Source: Onchocerca volvulus (Eukaryota; Nematoda; Chromadorea; Rhabditida; Onchocercidae). Taken from it: 64,000 nucleotides of DNA. Of the stretch, positions 50,346-62,908 are shown piece by piece. The translations under genes were made by a program, and so were the position numbers. Position 1 is the first letter of the stretch; every line of letters starts with the position of its first letter. The notes below the pieces were generated by a model. That model was given only the letters and a program-made list of their open reading frames with translations, was not told the DNA's origin and ran no database searches. The stretch is taken from NCBI GenBank assembly GCA_000499405.2, contig HG738140.1, forward strand, positions 10,939,560-11,003,559, written 5' to 3'.

Positions 50346-51132
50346 GAGGATAGAACATGGAGTTCTTTCGTATTTTCTCTACAAAATTGCAGAAATGTCA
50401 TCAATCCCGAGGAGGAGAACCTGACTAATATCTGGTGATTATCCTGGACCTATCGACGAGAAGTGTAAGCAAAATGCAGCCCTCTTCTATGGATTCCTTA
50501 GGATCTAGATAATTTCATAGCGATCCACTTCTGCAATGAGTAGAAGTTCGGAGTTGATTTCGATAAAGTGTTGGACGTGTGGATAGAAAGTGGATTAGTA
50601 AGGAAGGCGACTGTTGGTGTGAGGGTGGGGGCTACTGGGCGCATTATGATACAGTCAGAAAGCGTAAAGTTGAAAAAGAAGTCGGAAAGTTTGGTTAGAG
50701 TACAGTTGAGCCGAAGGTTAAAGTTGTTGAACAGAATTCATTGAATTCATTTACTACTACAGTAGTAAATGAAGATATTGATGGCAGAAATCTACAGTTC
50801 ATTCGTCTCTTTTACAGTTTCATGATTCGGTGCTGAAACAGAGAAATGCAATCGGAACTGATCAGAAATGCTCTCTGAATTGATCATTTCCTCTACTTTG
50901 CTATTAAATGCTTTCACCGTTATAAATTTCAAATTGTGAGAGTTTTAGCTCTGTAGTATATATTTATTTACTTGCTTTATTTTTAATGTTCAGCATGAAA
51001 ACAAATTTATGAGCAAGCTTTTGTTTCCTCTCTTAAGTCTCTGTTATTTCGAAAAATTTGTATTCCTTTCAATTTCTTAATTTATTTTAATTTTCTCAAT
51101 TTGTTTTTTATTTGGCTGTAGATTTATTTCAG
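50346..51132. other. intergenic region upstream of COG4
   Basis: About 0.8 kb. The first half is less AT-rich and may include untranslated or regulatory sequence, but its frames are short and unmatched. A near-perfect inverted repeat with 13-base arms (TTCATTTACTACT / AGTAGTAAATGAA) lies at 50746-50773. Confidence 0.4.
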
Positions 51133-51422
51133 ATCTAAAACAAATCACTTTGGTTCCTTTGTAATTATCGAAGGTGAAGATCGTTCAGTCACGGATCGTA
51201 TACGCGATTTCCTTCAATTATTGCGTTGTTTTCGAGTATTCATCGCTTTGTGGAATATTTTCATAATTTCTCTGATGTTTGTGTAAGTTTTTCATCAAAT
51301 TGATGTCAGGTTATCATTTCTATGTTTACTTTCCCAATGAAATATAAAAATTTTCGGGAGAAGAACCATGATTGTTTTTGCATGCTTGATTTCACCATTT
51401 GTTTAGATTTTTTTCGCACTGA
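51133..51422 (+). other. candidate upstream exon pair ahead of COG4
   Basis: A TTTCAG acceptor before 51133 and a strong GTAAGT donor after 51282 bound 150 bases that are open in one frame. They encode a short acidic stretch (FVIIEGEDRSVTDRIRDF) followed by a hydrophobic, membrane-like one (FIALWNIFIISLMF). Splicing to the TTTAG acceptor at 51402-51406 would end this frame at a TGA (51420-51422), 15 bases before the COG4 ATG. It could be a 5' UTR exon of COG4 carrying an upstream frame, or the end of a small membrane-protein gene whose earlier exons I cannot find. Confidence 0.4.
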
Positions 51423-51437
51423 AAAAGTTTATCAAGT

Positions 51438-54400
51438 ATGGAATCAGTAAATATCCACGATGCTGTTTCTATGAACTCTGTAGCTGATGCATGGAGTAAA
51501 TGGAACGAAATAAAAATATCTAACGGTCAGTACTTTAATTTTCAGTTGTTTTGGAATTTAATTGACTCACTCCTTTTTTTATTATGTTTTTAGGATCATT
51601 CGTTAATAGAGAAATTTTAAAAATATGAATATAACGAAACACGCAGGACTAATAATCCAAAATCTGCGGGAAATACTGAAAGAATAGTATACATTGACCC
51701 ATATTCCAAAAGGCGAAACTTCATTATTGTTTCAGTCGATGTTCCGAACGGTTCATTGCGATCGAAACCAAAGCGACCAGAAGATCTTCAGTTTGATTTT
51801 GGTGCTATATTATCCACATTGAGGTATAAATCATTTATTAGATTCTTTATTTTCTTTCCATTCAACTGTAAAAGACTATCTACACGTGTTTTTTTCTTTT
51901 TTTTTTTTTTTTTCTTTCTAAGGAAACAATTTCTTGCAGAAAACAAAATTTTTTTTGCAGGAAGCAAATGACAGTAAGAGTAAAAGAAGAAGAAACACTG
52001 ATTAGAAGCTTAGATGAAATGCTAATAAATGATTTGCGTAAAACTTCTGTTAATGAAGGTAAATGATTTTGATGATATTCCTCTTGAACACAAAAAAGAT
52101 TTTCTAAATAATTTGATTTTTATTTCTGCAGAACATTTGGCAAACTCGGATATCTCTTTGCCATTTAATTTGACAGTTACACGTCTCAAGAATCAAATGA
52201 CTTTGATTGAGTCCGATACCAAACAGCTCGCTAGTAAACTCAAAATGATTTCTGGCTTAGCAGACAGTATTTCAAGCAAGGTAATTTAAGCCTTTTAATC
52301 ACGATTATCATGAATGGAAACAAAAAAAAAAAATGGGTTAAATAAGGAAAGCATGATAGTTTGCTAATTTTTGACGATTTTGTTCAGATTTGCTCAAATA
52401 AATTCCAACAAATTTTTTGTCTTTAGTGGAATGATTTTTACTCGGTCAATGATTTCCGGTATTATCACTTTTAGGTCATGGCATTAGATATAGCCAAAGG
52501 CCGAGTAGTCGAATGCTTGCAGCGAGTCAGTGATTTAATGGACCTACGTAATTGCGCTGACGGTGTGCGTTCTGCGATAGAACAAGAGGATTATGAACTG
52601 GCTGCTAGACACATTCATAAGTTTTTAACACTGGATACAACAGTTTTTCAAATGGGTGATCATAGTGAAGGGAAAGGTGAGCAATTGCACAAATAGAAAT
52701 AAGTGAAATCAGTATTCTTTATTTTTTAATGGCAGAAGTTAATCGTTTTTTTATCAGATGTAGGCCAATCAATGGGGAAAAGTTATGAGATTTTACGCGA
52801 AGCAATGACTGAAATGAAGTCAGTAATCGAAAAACGCTTTGATCAAGTAACTTCTATTCTTATTTCTTTTATTATATTTCCGATCCTTAATCAGTCATCT
52901 ATATGCAAGCCAAGAAATTATTATTAAATAAAAAAATGAACTTTAAAATTGGCTTAAATATCTTTTAGAATCATTTTATTTTGATACGATTGTCTCTATG
53001 TTTAAATGCCTTTTTTCCCATGATGAACATAATATTTGAAATTTCCTTTTTGTGTTAAGAATTTCTCTCGCTCTTTAATTTTCTTGTGATTTTCTTGTCA
53101 ACTGTTTCAGGCTGTTAAAGATAATGATGTTGCTTCGATTCAAAGATTTTTCAAATTGTTCCCATTGCTTAATGAGCATGCAAATGGTATCAAACGGATT
53201 GGTGATTATCTTTGTATTAAGATTTGTGAATTTGCAGAGCGGAATTATAAAGTGAGTTCGTAACTTTCAACTTATCGTAATTTAAGGTTTTTCAATAATT
53301 TTCGTTCATGTATCTCATGTTAAATGTCAAGATTAATGATTCTACTTGCTTAAAGTTTATTAGCGATGTCTACTATCTTAAGTGATAAAGAAATTTTAGT
53401 TTGAGCTCCATTACTGATTTCACAGTTTAATAGCTGCCTTACAGTATGCCGAGCAAAAATTACATTTAAAATATTCCTAGCATGAATACGCATTCAGAAA
53501 AGCAGCAGCTTTCAATTTATGCAGAAAGAGATTTCTTTTATTTTTATCTGAAAATTTTTTTTAATCTGTGGGTTTTTTTGAAGGTGATGCTGGCCGGCGG
53601 TACCGATGATAAGAGAATAAATGTGCTTTATGCGGATGCACTGACAATGCTTTTTGAAGGTGAATTTAAATTTGGATGTATTTAGGTTGTCCATGGCAAA
53701 GCAAATTATAGTGTCAGTTGAATTTCAGGAATAGCCCGTGAGATACAAGTGTATGAGCCACTCATTGATTCCTCATATGGTCCGGATAAGTTGTTATCAT
53801 TGATTGAAATACTGCAGGTTGATGAATGTTTTCTGTTCTTCTTTCAAATTTTATTTCCTTATTTTTTAAATTGTTCGAAGAATTAAAGAAGTTTTTGAGT
53901 TTAGAAAAAATCTAATGAGAATGATCTAAAAAACATGGAGGATAATAAAAAGACTTGGTTTCGAGTAAGTTAAAAGAGTTAATCCTTTCTAGGAAATATG
54001 CGACAAAGAAGCTGAGCGAATCATTGATGCATTCATCAAGAACAGACAGTTTGATAGCAAAGCAAAAATGGTTGAAAAAATAACGAGAAATTCGGATAAA
54101 TATGTATTAGGTTAATATGTTAACTATCACCACTGAATCTTTTTCAGAATTTCTTTTTCGGAAATTTAGTTACATTAGAACTAATAGAATGCTTAGTTAA
54201 CCATTTGTGACGTGGTTACTAATTTACTTGAAATAAATCATAGGAACGAAATATAAATCCATTTTTCACAATATTTTTGTTCATTCCTTTTTTTGCTTTT
54301 TTTTTTTTTCTTAGGACACCGATGACTTTTTTAATTCTTTAGATAAAATTGATGCCTTAGAACTGGATGTTCTGTTATCCGAAGTGACGCTGATGCACAC

Positions 54401-55987
54401 TAGAACTCACCTTTATTGGCGGTATCTCAAGAGACGATTGAATGTAGCAAATATGAAAACTGATGAGCAGGTGTGTTAGTTGTAGATTTGGACCAGAAAT
54501 TGACTTATATTGCCAAATGATGTCTTTTTCTTAGATTTCGGACGAACTTTTGTTTCGTGTCAAGCAATTTCGAAAGTGCCACCCAATTCTCACTTTACTG
54601 AAAAAAATTCATGTGAAAGTAATTTATGAATATTAATATATACTGCGCTAAGAAATAGGAATCATTTCCTGAATTTTGTTTTTTTCTTTCGAAGCATTTG
54701 AACCAAATTTTTTTATTAGAATGAATTAGATGAAAACCAAATGACTGATGAAAATAAACGGCTTTTCGAAGAAGGTAGAGCAAAACAGAAGCGTGAAAGA
54801 AGTAACAAATTGGATGATTTAGTTCTGCGGTCGGTTCTTGGGACAAGAATGCAGGTATTTGTTACACAATTTGATCTAATTATATTTCTTCTGTCCAAAC
54901 TGTTATTTCATTTTCGTAAAATCTTATAGTATTGAATATTTTATACTATTTCGATGGTTTCAAAATCTTTGATTTCAGGAATTGTTGGGTCAGTATGTTC
55001 TTATGGAGCAATTTTATATGACGGAGTCGGTCGCAAAGGCAATGACTATGGATTTAAAAGAAATCGACAGCTTAACAAGGTACCAAGCTAACTATTTCTC
55101 AAAGTTTTTGCCAAATCTCTTTTTATTAAATGTTATAAAACGGATGTGTTTGATCGCCATTACTTTATGCTTTATAATTTTTGAATATTTATAATGTCCA
55201 TCGTAACATATTTTTATTTTTCTATTCTTTAATTCATTGTACTATTGAAATGTCATATGACTAGTGGTTTCAGGAAGATTTTATTTATTCATAAAGGATG
55301 CATTCTTAATTATATCTTTTGTATATTTTGAACAATAAAGTGAGAATTTTTGAAAAAATTTTGGAGCTTTTAATAAAAAAACAGTTTTAGCTCTACGCTT
55401 GATGATGTGTTTTTCATTGTGCGCAAATGTGTAAGACGTTCTCTCAGTTCATCATCAGTGGATTGTACATGTGCTGTATTAAATAATGGTGTGACTGCAT
55501 TAGAAGCAGATTTTCTGAAATATATATTTCAGGGTATCAAGGCGAGTATTGAAAGTCAGTATAATTTTATTCTTATTGTAATCCATCTCCTATTCTTGAA
55601 GTCATGCTGTGATTTTCCAAAAAGAGTTTTAATCAGATGCAATATTTAGAGTGGTTATCCGGGCGCAAGTTGGACCGCTGAAGCATATCAAACGGCACAA
55701 ACAGCATATAATGTTATACAGCATGGAAAGATTGCAGATTCTGGACCCGAAAAACTAAAAGAAGTGAGATTTTATGAAGTTTTGATGAAGTTCAAAAATA
55801 TTTCAGCAATATAATGTCTCTGAATGAAATATATTTCTCAGAGATTATTTTACACAAGCCTATAATATATTTTTTATATTTTTAAGTAATTGCTACGTAT
55901 GTTGCTAATGGGATTAGTCGAATTGAACAAGTATTTTGTTGTCCATTGAATTTAATGCGTTTCGGAATAAAAAAATTTTTTTCTTTT

Positions 55988-56024
<37 letters not shown>

Positions 56025-57638
56025 GCAGAATGAAGATGCGTGCAGTAGTAGTTCAAAATCTTAATAAACAATGTGTCAGTTATCAGTTACCATTTTAATA
56101 CGTTTTGTACTTCCAGATTTTCTTGACTGCGTTAAACAACATTCGTGCATCTGCTGAATGTACGAAAACATTAAAGAAAGGGTTATTGGAAGATTTTGAA
56201 AAACATTTAACTGAGGTATAAGATTTCTGCCTTTTTCACAGTATATTTCTCAAATTTTTTGTAAAGAAAAAAAAGTAAAGGAATATGAATTCTGGTAGAT
56301 AAATTGTGCACAGCAGTTTCATGAAGAAACAGTTAAGCAGTTGAAAAAATTTACCAAATGCTGGATAATCAAGTGAAGCCGACTTTCGTTTGTTAATTTT
56401 TTTCTGAACTATCTTTTTGTAGGTGAGTGAACTTGAAAAAGGCAAGTTGGAAAATGCAATTAGCCAGCTAGACGATTTAATTCGAAAATTCGATAGCTCT
56501 GCAAATCTTGGCGTTGATAAATTGTGCGCAGCTGCATTTCGACCTAAATTAAAACCTATGTACTCTTTTCTTCGTTTTATATTGCACTAGGAGATGGATA
56601 GCTTTTCGAGTTATGTAATTTGGATTTAAATATCCTGCTGAAAGTTAAAAGATAAGATTTTTTTTGTATTTTGCATTTCGAAATTTATTTAAGAAGAGTA
56701 AAACAAAAAAAAAATTAATTTGTTTAGCATGGAGCTCTACCTGAGTATTACCCATACACCTTCTGAGAGTGAATTCTGTGATTTTGAAGCGGAAGATCCA
56801 TTCATGAATAATTTCATCGCAACACTTGACCGTCAGCTAGCAGCTTTTGAGCCATTACTTGTTCCTGTTAATTATCAGGTAATATTCTAATAACCATTGT
56901 GAGCTATGATTTATAAATGGAGCTATGATTTCCCTAAGCTGTTAGAACTTGGAATTTATTAAAACGTTCTCTGAAATTTCAGTTATAGAAAAGTGAAGGG
57001 GAGAAATTTCAGTTACAGAAAAAAAAAAAAAAAAAAAGGAAAATGAATTAATTGAAGGAATTGTTGATAGCTGTTTGTACTGAAGTTTCTGTGCAGTTCG
57101 AGCGTGTAATAATGAAAAGTGTTTATAATCGACTTGGTGGCTTGCAATTGGACAAAGATTTTCGTTCTTTGAGCTCGTATCTGACGAACATTGCTGGTTG
57201 GGTCGTGCGTGAAAAATGTGCGAGACTATCCCAAGTATCCTGTTTATCAGTTTTTTAAATAGAATTACTGTGTTTTTTTGGAATCCTTATTGATTTAGCT
57301 GAATGTTTGTATTAAAATCGGACTTTGAAAATTACGTTTGTGTTCTTTCTTTCAGTAGTAACTGAAATGGAAAACTTCATGAAAATCATTCAGATTTATA
57401 TTATTTGTTAATGATTTTGAGATTTTGTTCGAATTTATAAAAATTAATAAATGAAACCTTAACCGTTCATTTATTTTAGATAGTGTCTATAATAAACGTA
57501 GACAGTGTTGGGGAGGCAGAAGAGTGCTTCCATCAGTTACAGCATCATAACCTTTTGCTAACAAGCGATGAAGCAATGAAAGTACTCGTGTTACGAATCG
57601 ATTTACCGTCCGATGCCATCAAAAATGCTTCATTTTGA
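51438..57638 (+). CDS. cogc-4: conserved oligomeric Golgi complex subunit 4
   Basis: COG4 is a lobe A subunit of the tethering complex for retrograde intra-Golgi traffic. It binds the SNARE machinery through Syntaxin-5 and Sly1. Exons: 51438-51525, 51736-51823, 51961-52058, 52132-52280, 52475-52676, 52758-52846, 53111-53251, 53584-53659, 53729-53817, 53993-54103, 54315-54470, 54535-54618, 54720-54854, 54979-55079, 55391-55558, 55652-55763, 56117-56215, 56423-56559, 56728-56878, 57058-57234 and 57480-57638. This gives 869 residues, all in phase (human about 785). Family matches include the N-terminal coiled coil, [54 protein letters not shown], and the C-terminal [21 protein letters not shown] followed by [17 protein letters not shown]. 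At 55559 the donor must be GTATAA, joining AG|TGG at 55652; the nearer GTCAGT breaks the frame. A TTTAG acceptor 31 bases before the ATG marks the 5' UTR. Confidence 0.95.
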
Positions 57639-60600
57639 TATTCCACCAGTGATTTTGACAATCTTGGTTCAATATATTATTCAGTAATATACTTATACGT
57701 CATGTTTTTGCAAGTTTTGGTTCTAAATAATCAAGATTTTCCTTTTTCTTATTTGCTATTTATTTATTTTTTTTTTTTTTTTGTCGGTAATGGGGTGAGG
57801 TTTAGAGGTTGTTTGGTTATTTTGGTGGAGTATGTGCTACTTAATTCACTTATGAATGATAGAACAATCAGAATTCATTGTTCTTTATCTTTCGTTTGTT
57901 GCTACTTTGTATTATTTTATGTAGATCCAAAATAGTAAACATAAACATTAAAGATACTGTAAGCTCTAAATTCGAATCAAAGTTTACAAACCAAATTGCG
58001 ACTCGCAAATTATCAGAAGTTCTAATGAATGTAAAATTAATATATGACTGTAATTTTCAATGTGGACTAACGTTTCTAATTCTTAGAATTCATGAGAACA
58101 AAAAAAAAAAAAAAAAAAAAGAGCAGATAATTGAAGTCGATTTGCTAATTTTCTTCATAAATCTGACTATTTACAAAATAATCGAAATATTGTTTTCTCG
58201 CGGAAACTCAAAGCAGGTACAGATTCCAAGATATGGTTTTTCATCAGAGGAATAAAAAGAATGGGTAAAACTGTTGAGCAAAGAATATGGTAGGATTTTA
58301 GAAATTGGAGCGAAGGATAGTAAAGATTTTTATTTTCGATATGCTGTAATGAATTTTCGTATTTCAAGATACCCCTTGTATTTCAAAATGCGATCAAAGC
58401 AAATTGTTCACGAGATTATGCTCTCCTTTGTCGCTCAAGTTTTTTCGAGATTATGACGAATTGCACATTTTTATTCCAAATTCAATAATAACAATTAAAT
58501 GCCATGTAACTTTAATCTCTTGACAGTGAAATGTTTATTTCGCTAATAAATTTCATTATACTGTCGATCGCTTTTGCATCATATGCATTTTGATCATTAT
58601 CAGTCATACTTATAGAAACGTTATATCTACTGTTCTGATTTCAATGATTTGTCAATTTTTAGTTGACAGATTTTGAATTTCCAAGGTGCAGATAAAAATT
58701 TTTTTGTATCTATTACCTGATGATCTAATACCGATTACGTGTTAGTAGATTAGATTTCTCCAAACAAAGCTGAATCTTTGAGAATGATTGAGTCATACAG
58801 TTATTGCTGAGACAAAAAGCTTTGTGAATATATCAAAAAAAAAAACTATATCGGTTTGTTTAGATGAACATCTCACTGAACCATTTGGAGAATCTGAAAA
58901 TAAGAGAATCATCGAGACAAATCGGAAATTACCAACAATAATTAAGTGGAACGTAGTTTGCTATGAGAATGTTTACTCACAAATATAGAAAAAATAAATG
59001 CAGCATTATCCAAACGTAAATTATTTATTACGAACAAGCGTTGATAAGTCAAAGACTCTCAGGAGCAGATAATGTAAAACTTAGTTTTATAAAAAATTGT
59101 AGTTATTTCGCTAATTCCAATTCTGCACTAACAACATCTGTAGCAAAATACGACACATCAGCGAAAAGTGAATTTTCCTTTTCTATCCAAAATATCAGCA
59201 ATGGAACAGTACAACAAATTGAAAATATTACAGTGATGTTTGGTTGTTTCTTTTTAACTCAATAACATTCAATTTAACGGTTTTTGCACTGTCAGCAATT
59301 TGTGTTCATAGCAAAACACACAGAAATGTCAGGAAGAATCACAAATTTTCTTATCAACCACGATACATTTCATTTTAAACTGTCGTTTTCTAGCTGAATA
59401 TGTACGTGAATATATATTTTAGACTTTAGACGTGAATATATACGAACAAGTACCTCACGTGTAACGCGTTATGTCTTTTGTATGTCTGTTTTTATGATAT
59501 CATTAAACAGAAAATACAGAAGTTTCATGATATATTACGCAACACTTCTTTAGGAAATGGGAAATTCTTTTAATCGATTTCCAATCTCCATGGCCATTGA
59601 TGTAGATTAATCTTTTATCTAATGATGAATAACGAGACAATTTGAAATGATATTCAGTCCATTTTTATTTCTAGCCAATTGCGATTTTTGTTCAAAGATA
59701 AAAGAAGGCTTCGTCTTTGCAACAACTAAGATAGATGAGATATTCAGCGGTGCTATCATCGCTAGAAGAATGAAAACTTATCCAAAGCAAGTCAATTTTT
59801 TTGATCATAAATTCCAAAACCTAAATTATGCATGTGCTAAATGAAATTCAATTAATTACCAGTGAAATAATTGCGATGTGACTCTATCCTACTTCATCAA
59901 CCGAAAAGCCTTTTTGTCCTGAGCGTTCCTAGAGATTCCTTCAAGTATCATTCCTTTGAACTCATTAATTTTAGAGAAATAACATCGCCCAATTAAAATT
60001 TCATGTCCTTCTAAATTATAGGTTTAAGTATATTTTATACATGCTTCTAACATAAAAGAAACGGATTGTAATATAATTATTATATATTAGATTGGGAATA
60101 ATTCATTCCTTCTCGAATGTTATTTTAATTTAAAAAAGTATATAATAATAAATGATAATAATAATTATAATAATAATAGCGATTTTAACACGCCTTTAAT
60201 TGATTTCGAATTGTAGCTTTTTTTAAAATTCATTTTTGGATCCTGTAGTGATTATTGCTTTTTGGATCAAATCACCAGAATTCTCCATTCGACATAATCG
60301 TCATACGATGCTACTTTTTGCAGAATTAGAATAAAATTATAGAATACGAACAATATGGATGATCTAAAATATATACGAAAATTTATCGAAACAACAATGA
60401 CGAAATGAGAAAAAAAATCGATGATTTGAAGCAATGATTTATTGACACACTTGTCGGAATGATTTCTTCGTAAAATAAAATAGTAATGGGGATAAATAAC
60501 TGATATAGATCAGATCAGATCATGGAATATATACCGCCGCAATAGTCATTCTTCGAGTTCTTTTGTATATCAGTTCAAGAACATATCTGCTGATGGCTGC

Positions 60601-62908
60601 AGAAAATATTTAAGCCATTTGTTGCTTCATCCAAAATGATTAAAACTAAATTTCAATTTTTCTTTAAAATAAAAAACTTAAATGATGAAATAAATGAATT
60701 AAATAGGAAAGCGAGCGAATAAATGATGAATAAGTTAAAAGGCCAGCTTAAATAACAGCGCAAAGATAAGACTAATAACTTCCAGAGTTTGAGATTTTGT
60801 ACGAAATTTGAAAAACATAATGTTTTTTTCTTTTTCTTTTTTTCTTTTTTTTTTTTAAATTAAAAAAATCATAAACATTGCAAAGAAAAAATAAACAATT
60901 GCAATTTAAAATGATTTGTTTGGATTACTGATCAGATGCATACAAAGTAATAAATGTTCTATTGTTGTTTCATTTAGATCATGAATAAAAACCTCATGAT
61001 ATGCTATAAGTTTGAACTTTTGAAGGAGTGAATTTATTTGAAAAATTCAACTATTTCTTCGTCATAATTTAGCAAATTTCACAAATCAGTTTTCTTTAAA
61101 TTATTCATATTTATAAAATTTTATTCTTTCTTCTGTTTCTCGATCATTTAAACCGTATATTAGCTTGTAATTTAAGTATGCTTATTTATCGTTTCAATTA
61201 GCATCTGAGTGAAATTTACGAATGCAAAAATAGAATCAAACATTTTACCTGAAAGAGCTGTTTTTCTTTCATCAAGAAGGTTTCTTTCTCTAAAAGATTT
61301 CAACAATAATTATAGCATGAATGTCGCCAGAGATATGAATGCCTTAATTGATCATTTTCAACTAACTGTTATTATATGCAGTTATATTGATAATAACAAT
61401 ATTCATGTGTAGTTAAATATTCGGAGTGATAAAATCAGCTTTACAATGAACCATAGTTAAACAATCAATGTATGAACTGTTATTGATTGAACTTGATTTC
61501 ACCCATGAATTCTCTTCAAGGACTATTTTTAATGATGCTATGTTATCACTGCCTTAAAATGTTCAATGTAATCAATCATCTTCTTGCGACTAATTTACTT
61601 CCGCAAAAAATTTTCAATTAAATTCCCTTAATTAACAGATCCTTTTTCCATTCCATTCCAGCCTTCCCATTTATTTAACATCTCCAATTAATCATCTTGT
61701 CTACCGTTCGAAATGCATATCTAAATCTATAAGCAATCAATATAATATTTTGTTTACATACAATATGATCTCCCCAGATACACCACACTAATCTTTTTTG
61801 CATCACAAAAATTGCTCTTCGTGTTAATTGAATCATAATTTATTAACAATTTTCATGAGAATTCTTTCATATTAATTTGTTGCTCCTTTTTTTTAAGTTA
61901 CTATTAGTAGAAAGATCTAAAAAATTTTACTTGCATTTTTCAAAACATACAATTTAATTTAAAAATTTTGAATCCTCATTCGAGAAATAATCCAGTCTTT
62001 TAAAAATAGAAATTCAAAAATAAGAAATAAATATGCCAAACTCGCGATAATACCGCATATTCCGCCGAATTAAACCATTACCGAAATTTTTTTCAAAAAC
62101 TGTGTTGTAATTTTCGAAAAAGTACAGCTATACTTTTTTTTTTTTTTTTTTTTAAGTTATTTTAAGCTTAACGTCCAAAAATCCTCTACATAGTATCCAC
62201 AATGATTGAATTCCATGGATCAAATTATTGCAGGAGGACTTCAGTTTAGGAATAATACAAAGACAAGAGAGTTTTTTTTTTCTACTGATTAACACATGGA
62301 TTATTTGTGGATTTAACAAAAAGGATCATTTTGCATTGATCTTTTGAGATTTTTTCCAATCAATCACATTTTTTTCCTTTTCTTGCCCTAGAAGGATTTT
62401 CTGTTCTGAGATATCAATTGAAGAAACTAATTTAAGTGAGCTGCTGGGATTCTCATAAAATTTTCTCACTCTCAGTGTGACATTATTTTACTATTTTTTA
62501 TGCATGCTATGTATATTTTTCAGTCTAAAAGAATAATATTGCACCAGTTATGTGATATAAACGCATGAATGTTCGAGACATTCTGGTATTTAAGGACAAG
62601 AACTTCATTCAAATAGCCCATCACTACGGTTTGGTCTATTAGATAAAAAAATGGCATAATTTTAACAAATTTAGAAAAAGCCATTGAATAACTAAACAAT
62701 CAATTCTTGACAGATATCTGAGAATGTAATACAAAACTAAAAAGATAAATTTTATTGAATAAAATGGGTTAAAAATGACATCTATCAAGAATTGACTGTT
62801 TAGTGATTTTATAATGAGAACAATCGAACTACCTATATTTAAGAAATTATCAAGGAGATTCTTGAATTATTAGTCGGTAAAATATGTAAAAGTACTTTAC
62901 AACATCGA
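57639..62908. other. gene-poor region between convergent COG4 and NDUFB2
   Basis: About 5.3 kb of AT-rich sequence with long homopolymer runs. Plus-strand frames of 60-125 codons at 57878-58456, 58788-58988 and 59041-59265 have some ordinary-looking amino acid composition but no family match, no coherent splice structure and no conservation I can judge. A short inverted repeat sits at 62691-62804. I find no RNA gene. Confidence 0.4.
62691..62804. repeat. short inverted repeat
   Basis: ACTAAACAATCAATTCTTGA at 62691 pairs with TCAAGAATTGACTGTTTAGT at 62785-62804 with one mismatch; the pairing extends a few bases inward (CAGAT/ATCTA). The 60-70 base loop has no open frame. It may be a small foldback element or a structured 3' UTR segment of the adjacent gene. 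Confidence 0.65.

Noticed and set aside
55980..56022. Very long T run (with similar A or T runs near 25457, 42341 and 63437) as assembly junctions
   Set aside because: Coding exons continue in phase on both sides of the runs near 55980 and 63437, so these are ordinary intronic homopolymers, though their lengths may be inexact.
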